A stretch of 64,000 nt of DNA, from positions 6,828,436 through 6,892,435 of the forward strand of contig NZ_AP018288.1 of NCBI RefSeq assembly GCF_002368335.1, read 5' to 3'. Shown here one piece after another: positions 33,910 to 42,740 of the stretch. The notes below the pieces were generated by a model. That model did not search any database, was not told where the DNA came from, and worked only from the letters and a program-made list of their open reading frames with translations. The stretch is from Nostoc sp. NIES-4103 (lineage in GTDB: Bacteria > Cyanobacteriota > Cyanobacteriia > Cyanobacteriales > Nostocaceae). Position 1 is the stretch's first letter. Each line of letters begins with the position of its first letter. The position numbers and the translations under genes were made by a program.

Positions 33910-34371
33910 ATGTCTCAACGCAAGTTGCCCAAAGGGCGTAGTAGCAGTTCAGTTGCTTTAGAACCAGAAGTAGCGATCGCAATTATTGGACTGTTTTCTG
34001 CTGCTGCTGATGGTGAAGGTATTTCTTCAACAGAAGAATATGCTTTGAGTGAATTTCTCGGTCAGGTAGGCTTATTTGAAGATTACTCTGATGAAGACTT
34101 TGAAGAGTTGACAGAAAAAGTAGTCCGCTTGATTGAAGGAGAAGAACCAGAAAATTTAATTGCCCAGGCGATCGAATCTTTACCGAATCGGGCTTATCGA
34201 GAAGCTGCATACATCACCGCTATCTTAGTAGTAGGGATTGATGAAGAAGTACCCGAAGATGAACAAGATTATATCTCAGAACTTCAAGAAACCTTGAAGA
34301 TTTCAGACGAACGAGCGCAAGAACTCATAGATGGAGTGTTTGGAGAGGAAGAAGAAGAGGAAGAAGAGTAA
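33910..34371 (+). CDS. TerB-like acidic protein
   Basis: 153 residues. Residues ~18-135 resemble the TerB/DjlA N-terminal helical fold: AIIGLFSAAADGEGISSTEEYALSEFL, in which acidic residues after the ADG turn could bind metal, then AYREAAYITAILVVGIDEEV. The C-terminus is a run of glutamates (EEEEEEEE). It is a cytosolic protein of unknown role; TerB relatives are linked to metal and stress signalling. It is monocistronic, downstream of the ilvB terminator. Confidence 0.7.
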   Translation: MSQRKLPKGRSSSSVALEPEVAIAIIGLFSAAADGEGISSTEEYALSEFLGQVGLFEDYSDEDFEELTEKVVRLIEGEEPENLIAQAIESLPNRAYREAAYITAILVVGIDEEVPEDEQDYISELQETLKISDERAQELIDGVFGEEEEEEEE

Positions 34372-34630
34372 GTAAGTCGGCGCTAACATTTCAAGCGATT
34401 TTAATAAATTTAAATGTAGTGGCGTGGCAAGACTAAAGCTGTACATTAGCAACTCTTGTGGGATGGGCGTCTCGCCCGTCCGGTGCAACAGCCCACACCA
34501 CAAGAGTTATATCAATGCACTATTTTAGCTGAAACAGTCCAGTAGTGTGCGTTGTCGCATAGCGCAACGCACCGCCAATGACTTAATATCAAATTCCTAA
34601 TTTGTAATTTATTCTGGGTTCCAAGAAAAT

Positions 34631-34656
34631 TAGAGACGCGCCATAGCGCGTCTCTA
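34631..34656 (-). terminator. TAGAGACGCG hairpin at the 3' end of the membrane-anchored gene
   Basis: TAGAGACGCG and CGCGTCTCTA pair around CCATAG directly after the stop codon of the leftward gene. A T-run is only partial, so this may be a dispersed hairpin used as a transcript end. It belongs to the GTAGAGACG family also at 22545 and 50881. Confidence 0.55.
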
Positions 34657-35334
34657 CTAATTAGAAATAGGTACATTTTTAAACGCCGCTGTATCTGGCA
34701 CATATATATCCAGAGAATCCACACCTTGAGGAACTCTTACCCAAACATAGGCATCAGCCGAAGCTTTGGGACGTAGCTGCGCCAAAGAAACACTTCCTGT
34801 TGAACGGTCTGGGGCAACTCCTTTGTAGGTAACACTGGTATCAGGATTACGGGCTGTCGTGCTAGCAACCGATATAATATCACCACCACCAACCCCTTCA
34901 GCACCAAGGCGACGGATACGCATTTGCACATTCACCACATCACGGTTGGCAGTTTCTGGATCTTTAATTCGCTTTGCTGCAAGTAATTCCACTTCTGCCT
35001 TATTGCCAAAAGCAGGCTGGACAAATTGACCAGGCTCAATAGTTGAAGTCGTGGGAACTTGTGTAGTTACCGATAATGGTGTTGCTGTTGGTTGTGGCGC
35101 AGTAGAGGCTGACGGTAGTGGGCTTGGTACTTGTGCAGGAACAGTATTACTCGCCGTTTTAGTATTTAATGTTTGTCGTAGCGTGAAAAGTTCGTAAGCT
35201 GTATAGCCGCTACAAGCTAAAGCCAAAGTAGAAAGTAATACAGCCACACCAGAAAGGAATGTACTCACACCTTTACCTCTATTCCGTATTTGTGTGTATG
35301 TAGGTTGGTTAACCTGGCGATTTTGAAATGCCAT
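34657..35334 (-). CDS. Membrane-anchored protein with Pro/Thr-rich linker, unknown function
   Basis: 225 residues, not recognised. There is a basic N-terminus, one transmembrane helix (~25-48, FLSGVAVLLSTLALACSGYTAY), a Pro/Thr/Ser/Ala-rich linker (~63-100), then a ~120-residue beta-rich extracytoplasmic domain (AEVELLAAKRIKDPETANRD ... VWVRVPQGVDSLDIYVPDT). The domain resembles small DUF4352-like folds in overall layout only. It sits opposite dacB, with starts facing away, so a cell-envelope role is possible. Confidence 0.65.
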   Translation of the reverse strand: MAFQNRQVNQPTYTQIRNRGKGVSTFLSGVAVLLSTLALACSGYTAYELFTLRQTLNTKTASNTVPAQVPSPLPSASTAPQPTATPLSVTTQVPTTSTIEPGQFVQPAFGNKAEVELLAAKRIKDPETANRDVVNVQMRIRRLGAEGVGGGDIISVASTTARNPDTSVTYKGVAPDRSTGSVSLAQLRPKASADAYVWVRVPQGVDSLDIYVPDTAAFKNVPISN

Positions 35335-35478
35335 GATTTATTTTTAATTAATCAGTGCGTATTAAATATGTCAGTATTTCTCATATACTAATCACTAAGG
35401 CATAGTAGCCTGCTTCTCTCTGTGGAAAGAAGTTTGAGGCAACGATGGTAAGACCTATCTTAAGGATGAGGAATATCG

Positions 35479-36951
35479 GTGAGACTTAAAGCATTCAGTA
35501 AACCATTAGGCTTTTTGCTACTAATTTTGAGTAGCCAGACAGCATTTAGTAATAAAGTTGCTCAAGCACAAACACAAGTCTCACCAACAACCACCACAAA
35601 AACAATTTGTCCTGCCCAACTGGGAACATCTATAGATACTGTAATTAATCGTCCTTTATTCAGTCGGGTACGCTGGGGAATTTTAGTACAACCTTTATCA
35701 TCTGTACAAACTCTTTACGCGCGAGAAGCTCAAAAATACTTTACTCCAGCTTCTAATGCCAAACTTTTAACAACAGCGGCAGCGTTACAACTATTGGGTG
35801 CAAATTTTCGAATTCGCACCTCTATTTATCAAAATGCTAATGGTGTATTGCGTGTAGTTGGCAGAGGTGATCCTAGTTTAAATGATACTCAATTGCAAGC
35901 ATTAGCTAAACAGTTGCAACAAAAAGGTATTACCCAAATTAAGCAGTTGATTGCTGATGATAGTTATATTCAAGGGGATATTGTAAATCCCACTTGGCAA
36001 TGGGAAGATGTGCAATCCGACTATGGCGCACCAGTCAACAGTTTTATTCTGAATGAAAATGTTTTTGGCTTAAAAGTTGTACCGCAATCTGTCGGTAAAA
36101 CTTCACAACTAGTGTGGATTGATGATAACGAAGCTAAACGTTGGCTGACAATTAATCAATCAATTACAGTTGCTCAAAACCAACCAAGCTACATTAATGT
36201 CACTCGCGATTTAACAGGAAAAGTATTACGAATTCAAGGACAAGTAGCAGCAAATTCACAACCGTATTTAGTTAATTTGCCTGTGGTTGATCCTAATTAT
36301 TACTTTTTGCGGCGTTTCCGTACTGCATTAGCCACAGAAAAAATTAGTTTAGGGCAGACGTTAGTAGTTACTGGTGGTACAAATCAACAAGAATTAGCTG
36401 CTGTAGAATCGCCACCTTTGTCTGAATTATTGATGGAAACTAATCAAAATAGTAATAATCTTTATGCTGAGGCATTACTGAGAGCATTAGCTTTTCAACA
36501 ACTGAGAGTGCAAAATAAAAGTACTGCTGATATTGGGTTAGAAGCTTTGAAGGCAAGTTTGACTCAATTGGGAGTTGATTCAGCAAATTATGTTTTAGTA
36601 GATGGTTCAGGATTATCACGTCGTAATTTAGCAACTCCAGAGGCTTTTGTACAAACTTTGCGCGCAATAGCAAAAATACCAGCAGCATCGTTGTATCGTG
36701 CGTCTTTACCTGTGGCAGGAAAAAGTGGTACTTTGATAAGTCGCTTTCGTGGTACACCTGCTGAAGGAATTGTGCAAGCAAAAACAGGCACATTGACGGG
36801 TGTTGTTTCTCTATCTGGATATGTGAATGCGCCTAAATATGAGCCGTTGGTTTTTAGTATTATTGTCAATCAATCGGAACAACCAGCAAGCGTTATTCGG
36901 CAAGCAATGGATGAAATTGTTGTGTTGTTCACGCAATTGCAGCGTTGTTAA
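35479..36951 (+). CDS. dacB: D-alanyl-D-alanine carboxypeptidase/endopeptidase (peptidase S13)
   Basis: 490 residues, GTG start with GAGGA upstream. A signal peptide is visible (~8-28, LGFLLLILSSQTAFS). The three penicillin-binding motifs are present: SxxK in TPASNAKLLTTAAA, SxN in ETNQNSNNLYAE, and KTG in VQAKTGTLTGVVSLSGY, with the long insert between the first two that marks the S13/PBP4 family. It should cleave terminal D-Ala and cross-bridges in periplasmic peptidoglycan. The length fits the family. It is a single gene with a hairpin 30 bases after the stop. Confidence 0.92.
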   Translation: MRLKAFSKPLGFLLLILSSQTAFSNKVAQAQTQVSPTTTTKTICPAQLGTSIDTVINRPLFSRVRWGILVQPLSSVQTLYAREAQKYFTPASNAKLLTTAAALQLLGANFRIRTSIYQNANGVLRVVGRGDPSLNDTQLQALAKQLQQKGITQIKQLIADDSYIQGDIVNPTWQWEDVQSDYGAPVNSFILNENVFGLKVVPQSVGKTSQLVWIDDNEAKRWLTINQSITVAQNQPSYINVTRDLTGKVLRIQGQVAANSQPYLVNLPVVDPNYYFLRRFRTALATEKISLGQTLVVTGGTNQQELAAVESPPLSELLMETNQNSNNLYAEALLRALAFQQLRVQNKSTADIGLEALKASLTQLGVDSANYVLVDGSGLSRRNLATPEAFVQTLRAIAKIPAASLYRASLPVAGKSGTLISRFRGTPAEGIVQAKTGTLTGVVSLSGYVNAPKYEPLVFSIIVNQSEQPASVIRQAMDEIVVLFTQLQRC

Positions 36952-37321
36952 TATTAGAAATTTCCAATTATCCATTTTGTAGGGTGGGCATCTTGCCCGC
37001 CCTGAATAGAGTAGTATCACATAAAGCTATTTTTTATAAAAAATAAAATACTTCTAAACCTTTGCAGCAAAAGCATTATAGACACTGCATTACTCAAAAG
37101 CATAGACAATTGTACGTCTTTAGTTAGAGCCTAAAATACTGAGTAACAGATACTTTAAGTAAAGAGAAACACGCGATCGCGTCACAGAAAGCGACTGCGG
37201 CAGAGAAACACAGAGAAAAATTCATCTGTGTTTATTTGCGTTTCTGTGCGATTAGACGAAAAGGTGAGAACTGATATTCTGCCTGGAAGTCAATAATGCA
37301 AAATCATCTTTAGGAGTTAAC
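36952..37321. other. dacB-susA intergenic region with a GC hairpin
   Basis: A hairpin AGGGTGGGCA/TGCCCGCCCT lies at 36981-37003; a related form (GGATGGGCG...CGCCCGTCC) is near 34462-34481. The rest is AT-rich with a segment of the AGAGAAACACAGAG type near 37165-37220. The susA promoter should lie here; AGGAG is well placed before its ATG. Confidence 0.55.
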
Positions 37322-39742
37322 ATGTCTGAATTGATTCAAGCAATCCTAGATAGTGAAGAAAAAAGTGATTTGCGTTCATTTGCCAGTGAATTACGCCAGC
37401 AAGAAAAAAAATACTTACTGCGGAACGAGATACTGAATGTATTTAGTGAATATTGTGCTAAATCCCAGAAGCCAGAAACTTTTTACGCTTCTTCTCACTT
37501 GGGTAAACTAATTTACTACACTCAGGAAATTATTCAAGAAGACTCAAACCTTTGTTTCATCATCCGTCCCAAAATTGCTAGTCAAGAAGTTTATCGACTG
37601 ACGGCAGACTTGACTTTTGAAGCAATGACGGTGCAGGAATTACTAGATCTACGCGATCGCTTGGTGAACAAATTCCATCCCCATGAAGGTGATCTACTAG
37701 AATTAGACTTCGGCCCATTCTATGACTACACGCCAGTCATCCGCGACCCCAAAAATATTGGTAAGGGTGTACAGTTTCTCAACCGCTATCTATCTAGCAA
37801 AATCTTTCAAGACTCTAAACAATTGCTAGATAGCTTGTTAAACTTCTTACGCCTACACCACTACAACGGCATTCAACTATTAATCAACGATCGCATTAAA
37901 ACACAAGAGCAACTTTCCGAACAAGTTAAAAAAGCTATAGCATTTGTCAGTGGACGCCCCAGTGATGAACCCTGCGACGAATTCCGCTTTCAATTGCAAA
38001 CGATGGGTTTTGAACCAGGTTGGGGAAACACAGCCCAGCGAGTCCAAGAAACTCTTAATGTTTTAGATGAATTAATTGATTCTCCCGACCCTCAGACTCT
38101 AGAGGCATTCATCTCTCGCGTACCGATGATTTTTAGAATCGTCTTAGTGTCAGCCCATGGTTGGTTTGGGCAAGAGGGAGTTTTGGGGCGTCCTGATACT
38201 GGTGGTCAGGTGGTTTACGTCCTCGACCAAGCCAAGAATTTAGAAAAGCAACTGCAAGAAGATGCACACCTAGCTGGTTTAGAAAAACTCAATGTCCAGC
38301 CAAAGGTAATTATTCTCACCCGCTTGATTCCTAATAGCGATGGTACTCTTTGTAATCAACGTTTAGAAAAAGTTCATGGCACAGAAAATGCTTGGATTTT
38401 GCGAGTACCTTTACGCGAATTCAATCCCAACATGACTCAAAACTGGATTTCCCGGTTTGAGTTTTGGCCTTATTTAGAAACCTTTGCCATTGACTCAGAA
38501 AGAGAACTCCTAGCAGAATTTCAAGGTAGACCAGACTTAATTGTTGGTAACTACACTGATGGTAATTTAGTGGCGTTTTTGTTAGCACGGCGGATGAAAG
38601 TTACTCAGTGTAACATCGCCCACGCTTTGGAAAAATCCAAATATTTATTCAGTAACCTCTACTGGCAAGATTTAGAAGACAAATATCACTTTTCCTTGCA
38701 ATTCACCGCTGATTTGATTGCCATGAATGCTGCTAATTTTATCATTAGCAGCACTTACCAAGAAATTGTCGGCACGCCGGATAGTGTGGGACAATATGAG
38801 TCCTACAAGTGCTTTACAATGCCAGAGTTGTATCATGTAACCAATGGTATTGAATTATTTAGCCCCAAGTTTAATGTTGTACCGCCTGGAGTTAATGAAA
38901 ACTCCTATTTTCCCTACACCCGGACTCAAGACCGAGTAGAAAGCGATCGCGATCGTATTTCTGAAATGCTTTTTACTCTAGAAGACTCTTCCCAAATCTT
39001 CGGCAAACTTGACGATCCCAACAAGCGCCCTATCTTTTCAATGGCGCGTCTTGACCGGATTAAAAACCTCACAGGTTTAGCTGAATGCTTTGGTCAAAGT
39101 AAAGAATTGCAAGAGCATTGTAACTTAATTTTGGTAGCGGGTAAGTTACGCGTAGAAGAATCAGGCGATAACGAAGAACGTGATGAAATTGTCAAACTTT
39201 ACCACATCATTGACGAGTACAATCTTCACGGAAAAATTCGCTGGCTGGGTGTGCGCCTGTCAAAAACTGATTCTGGTGAGATTTACCGAGTAATTGCCGA
39301 CCACAAAGGAATCTTTGTCCAACCAGCTTTATTTGAAGCTTTTGGTTTGACCATTTTAGAGGCAATGATTTCAGGATTACCAACTTTTGCTACACAATTT
39401 GGTGGGCCATTAGAAATTATACAAGATAAGGTTAATGGTTTTTACATTAACCCGACTCATTTAGAAGAAACCGCCACAAAAATTCTGGAATTTGTCAGTA
39501 AGTGTGAACATAATCCTAATTATTGGGATACAATTTCCCAAAAAGCAATTGACCGAGTTTACAGCACATATACTTGGAAAATTCACACGAATAAGCTGTT
39601 ATCCTTAGCCAGGATTTACGGCTTTTGGAACTTTACCTCAAAAGAAAATCGAGAAGATTTGTTGCGTTACATTGAAGCCTTGTTCTATTTAATTTATAAA
39701 CCAAGAGCGCAACAAATTTTAGAACAACATAAATATAGGTAA
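37322..39742 (+). CDS. susA: Sucrose synthase
   Basis: 806 residues, the full length of the family. Residues ~1-260 are the N-terminal sucrose-synthase domain, and ~265-760 the GT4 glycosyltransferase domain with HGWFGQEGVLGRPDTGGQVV (nucleotide-sugar contact) and the C-terminal E-x7-E region EAFGLTILEAM. The ATG follows AGGAGT at a normal distance. The enzyme reversibly converts sucrose plus UDP/ADP to fructose and UDP/ADP-glucose; in filamentous nitrogen-fixing cyanobacteria it controls sucrose cleavage and carbon flow to glycogen and polysaccharide. The gene stands alone in the window, and its stop is followed by an inverted STRR pair. Confidence 0.95.
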   Translation: MSELIQAILDSEEKSDLRSFASELRQQEKKYLLRNEILNVFSEYCAKSQKPETFYASSHLGKLIYYTQEIIQEDSNLCFIIRPKIASQEVYRLTADLTFEAMTVQELLDLRDRLVNKFHPHEGDLLELDFGPFYDYTPVIRDPKNIGKGVQFLNRYLSSKIFQDSKQLLDSLLNFLRLHHYNGIQLLINDRIKTQEQLSEQVKKAIAFVSGRPSDEPCDEFRFQLQTMGFEPGWGNTAQRVQETLNVLDELIDSPDPQTLEAFISRVPMIFRIVLVSAHGWFGQEGVLGRPDTGGQVVYVLDQAKNLEKQLQEDAHLAGLEKLNVQPKVIILTRLIPNSDGTLCNQRLEKVHGTENAWILRVPLREFNPNMTQNWISRFEFWPYLETFAIDSERELLAEFQGRPDLIVGNYTDGNLVAFLLARRMKVTQCNIAHALEKSKYLFSNLYWQDLEDKYHFSLQFTADLIAMNAANFIISSTYQEIVGTPDSVGQYESYKCFTMPELYHVTNGIELFSPKFNVVPPGVNENSYFPYTRTQDRVESDRDRISEMLFTLEDSSQIFGKLDDPNKRPIFSMARLDRIKNLTGLAECFGQSKELQEHCNLILVAGKLRVEESGDNEERDEIVKLYHIIDEYNLHGKIRWLGVRLSKTDSGEIYRVIADHKGIFVQPALFEAFGLTILEAMISGLPTFATQFGGPLEIIQDKVNGFYINPTHLEETATKILEFVSKCEHNPNYWDTISQKAIDRVYSTYTWKIHTNKLLSLARIYGFWNFTSKENREDLLRYIEALFYLIYKPRAQQILEQHKYR

Positions 39743-39746
39743 TTAA

Positions 39747-39809
39747 TCAATAGTCAATAGTCAATAGTCAACAGTTCCTAGTTTGGACTATTGACTATTG
39801 ACTTTGGAC
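39747..39809. repeat. Inverted STRR pair between convergent genes
   Basis: TCAATAGTCAATAGTCAATA runs from 39747, and its complement GACTATTGACTATTGACTT lies at 39786-39804. The two can fold into a long imperfect stem with a loop around TTCCTAGTTT. The pair sits exactly between the susA stop and the stop of the leftward peptidoglycan-binding gene and could work as a bidirectional terminator. Confidence 0.7.
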
Positions 39810-40483
39810 TATTTTGTCAAAAAATACCAAGTTTTTTGACCTACAATCCCATCCACGATTAAATTGTTCTTGTTTTGAAAAGCTTTAACAGCACTCTCTG
39901 TCAATGCCCCAAAAACTCCATCGACTCGAATGGCATAGCCATTAGCTGCTAATAATCTTTGCAAGACTCTCACAGCAAGACCTGAACTATTAAAACGTAA
40001 AATTGGTAGATTTTCGCTATTTACTCTTTGAGATTTTGCAACAAAGTCTTCTTCACTACTTTCTTGGGCTATGAACCGTTTTTTATCAGAAAAATTTACT
40101 TTATGAGATTTTTTAACAACATTGTCTTCACGGCTTTGTTTAGCAATTAAGCGTTGTTCATCAGAAAACTTCAACCTGACAGCTTGGAAATGTTTGAACT
40201 CAGCCAAACTGTATAAATCTTTAGCAATAAACTTCTCTGGTTGATTCATCAGAGTGTTTTGATACTCAGGTTTAGATTCTAATGGAGTGGCTGGAAAACT
40301 CTCATCTAGCCGTGCAAATTCAGGTGGCGTGATTTTTGCAGATGAAACTACCTGATATGATTGATTTCGTGTTAAGTTTTGCACGCCATTGTCTAGCTGA
40401 ATTACTGGTTGCTTGGGTAAATGAGACGGAGATGGCTGTCTTGTTATTAACACACCCGTCATCAGCAGGACAATATCGTTCAT
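39809..40483 (-). CDS. Peptidoglycan-binding domain protein
   Basis: 224 residues. The C-terminal ~65 residues are a PG_binding_1 domain (LRFNSSGLAVRVLQRLLAAN ... VDGVFGALTESAVKAFQ ... GIVGQKTWYFL). The N-terminus has a short weakly hydrophobic segment (IVLLMTGVLI) and may be a poor signal sequence. Residues ~103-152 hold two diverged copies of a ~24-residue unit (FSDEQRLIAKQSREDNVVKK and FSDKKRFIAQESSEEDFVAK). No catalytic domain is present, so it probably binds the cell wall or recruits another factor. There is no clear Shine-Dalgarno site, and the exact start is uncertain. Confidence 0.8.
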   Translation of the reverse strand: MNDIVLLMTGVLITRQPSPSHLPKQPVIQLDNGVQNLTRNQSYQVVSSAKITPPEFARLDESFPATPLESKPEYQNTLMNQPEKFIAKDLYSLAEFKHFQAVRLKFSDEQRLIAKQSREDNVVKKSHKVNFSDKKRFIAQESSEEDFVAKSQRVNSENLPILRFNSSGLAVRVLQRLLAANGYAIRVDGVFGALTESAVKAFQNKNNLIVDGIVGQKTWYFLTK

Positions 40484-41163
40484 TGTATTTGATATTATTA
40501 AATCCCATATTTCCTTTGACAGAGAAATTTTCGTGATTCCGGAATGGTGTGTGCTTGCAAGTTAAGAAACTGCCACAACATATGGCAATCACAAGTGATT
40601 GCTAAAGGTAGACAATTTCCTCACTATTTACCCTGCTTAAGCTGTTAACACTAATAAACTCTAGTTAAATAAAAATTTATTCTACCCTAAGCGGTATATC
40701 TATAGATGTAGATGTGATATTATGTCCGTTTAAACACTTATGATACTTGTGGAGGTTGGGAATTGGGAATTGGGAATTGAGAATTGGGAATTGAGAATTG
40801 GGAATTGGGAATTGGATTTTACTATTAGTCATCACATCTCACCCATCACCCATCACCCATTACCTATTACCAGGCAAACCGACTATATCGTAAGTAATTA
40901 GCCAAACTTGATGTGATTTATATCAATCATTAGTCAACCAAAACAAAAGCGATCGCAGTCGGTTAAGCTCAAAAGCGATCGCTCGTGCCACATAAGGGAC
41001 TTCCAACTAAATAAATATCCCATCGCTCTGTGCAAGCTGGGGAGGCTGGGGAGGCTGGGGAAGCTGGGGTAGAAAGAGTGTATTCATCGTCTTCGCTCTC
41101 CAAATTGAATAATTTATTTTCTGGAAGTACCTAATATCGATGGTAGGGCAAGACTTTACGCCC
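40484..41163. other. Repeat-rich intergenic region
   Basis: About 680 bases with no credible gene. It holds an STRR array of GGGAATT/GAGAATT units (40756-40815), CCCATCA units (~40848-40862), paired HIP1 sites (AGCGATCGC) near 40949 and 40975, and GGGGAGGCT repeats (~41038-41070). The region lies upstream of the leftward peptidoglycan-binding gene and downstream of the leftward cax gene. Confidence 0.6.
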
Positions 41164-42249
41164 CTAGGCAATGCCAGCGATAACTGGATGGAAGTAAAAA
41201 GCTAACCCTATCACTACATAAGCGGCTAAAAGTAAAGTTCCTTCTAACCAATTGGATTTACCATCAGAACTAATACTATTGGCAATCAACACTGACACAG
41301 CCACAGCTACTAATTCAAAAGGCTTGAAATCCAAATCCATCGGCTTACCCAACACCCACCCCACTATCACTAAAACGGGGGCAACAAATAAAGCAATCTG
41401 CATACTTGATCCCACAGCCACAGAAAGAGATAAATCCATCTTGTCTTTCATAGCGACAGTGACTGCTGTGGCGTGTTCTGCGGCGTTACCAACGATGGGA
41501 ACTAAAATCACCCCTGTAAACAATGAAGTTAAACCAAGTTGGGATGTGGCTACCTCTAAAGAATCGACCAAAATTTCTGACTCAAGTGCTACTAAGAGGG
41601 TACAAACTAGCAGTACACCACACCATAACCAAAGATTTGGTTTGTGATCAGAGGTTTCGTCTGCGTCTGCTATACCCACCTCATACAAATAGGCGTGGGT
41701 TTTCATCGAAAATAGTAGTGTCAAGGCGTAGACCAGAATTAACACCACTGCCACAGCAACGGATAAATTTTGTACGGTTTGTTGACTAATTCCTATGGAA
41801 GTATAGTTCATTGCTGTGGGTAACAAAATAGCAATGACCGCCAAATTCATGGATGAAGCATTGACTCGCGCCACAATAGACTCAAATTTCTGTTCCTTGT
41901 AACGCAGTCCGCCTAAAAGCATGGAAAGACCCATGACTAAGAGTAAGTTGCCAATAATCGATCCTGTGATACTGGCTTTAACTACATCCACCAATCCGGC
42001 GTTCAAAGCAACTAAAGCTATAATTAGCTCTGTAGCATTGCCAAAAGTGGCGTTTAACAACCCCCCCAACGTCGGGCCAACCACTACAGCAATTTCTTCT
42101 GTAGCTGTACCCATCCAAGCCGCTAAAGGCAAAATTGCTAAGCCAGCTGTGATGAAAACTATCAAGTCTCCCCAGTCCAAAAAGTGCGCTGCTAGGGAAA
42201 CCGGGATAAACAAGAGTAGAAAAAGAAAAAGAATGTTTTTACCTGACAT
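41164..42249 (-). CDS. Calcium/proton antiporter (CaCA superfamily, Cax type)
   Basis: 361 residues with about 11 membrane segments. The two inverted alpha-repeats are plain: GGLLNATFGNATELIIALVA in the first half and PIVGNAAEHATAVTVAMKDK in the second, each with the GNxxE cation-binding core of Cax exchangers. An acidic cytosolic loop (IADADETSDHKP) separates the halves. It should export Ca2+ from the cytosol in exchange for protons. Single gene; its start is at 42249 with a long region upstream. Confidence 0.92.
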   Translation of the reverse strand: MSGKNILFLFLLLFIPVSLAAHFLDWGDLIVFITAGLAILPLAAWMGTATEEIAVVVGPTLGGLLNATFGNATELIIALVALNAGLVDVVKASITGSIIGNLLLVMGLSMLLGGLRYKEQKFESIVARVNASSMNLAVIAILLPTAMNYTSIGISQQTVQNLSVAVAVVLILVYALTLLFSMKTHAYLYEVGIADADETSDHKPNLWLWCGVLLVCTLLVALESEILVDSLEVATSQLGLTSLFTGVILVPIVGNAAEHATAVTVAMKDKMDLSLSVAVGSSMQIALFVAPVLVIVGWVLGKPMDLDFKPFELVAVAVSVLIANSISSDGKSNWLEGTLLLAAYVVIGLAFYFHPVIAGIA

Positions 42250-42740
42250 TTATGACCTTGAGTTGAGGATATCCTTATCGGAGTGCTAAGGTTTTAGCAC
42301 TTCAATAGAATACTCTCAACTGTCTACGAACCAATTCAGAGATTACACTGTTAATTGAACGCTACTATATATGTAAAGTAACATTGCGAATTAAGTCGTC
42401 TTTGTAATCTTTCGTAGCAAAACTATCAATTGGAGTAAAAGTATTACACCAAAAATGGGGTTTAATATATTAAAAGACAATTAAATTTTTGATTGGCGCT
42501 GCCAACGAGAAAACCCCTAACTGAGACGTTGTTCAATGGCTAATCATCTCGTGCCTTTTAGGAAACGGCTGTGCGATAACGCAGATTTCCCACTCTGGTA
42601 AGACTCATTTCTCGAAGATTTGGTTGTATCCTATACCCATAGTTTTCGTATATACCGGAAATTGTGTTTAAACTTCTGTAGAAAGGTTTAAATACGGTGC
42701 TTTGGGCACCACTTAAGTTTTTTTGTTTGGATAAATATAC
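42250..42740. other. Divergent upstream region of cax and GH57 with a possible folded leader
   Basis: 491 bases without a gene. Both neighbours start away from it. A small nested stem can form at 42561-42590: GGAAA pairs with TTTCC around CTGTG/CGCAG. The bases 42490-42620 are GC-richer than their flanks, which suggests an untranslated leader or a small RNA, but no known riboswitch class matched by eye. Confidence 0.4.

Noticed and set aside
42490..42620. Cobalamin or c-di-GMP riboswitch upstream of GH57
   Set aside because: Neither the cobalamin-box type sequence nor the GEMM-type tetraloop/receptor pattern could be found.
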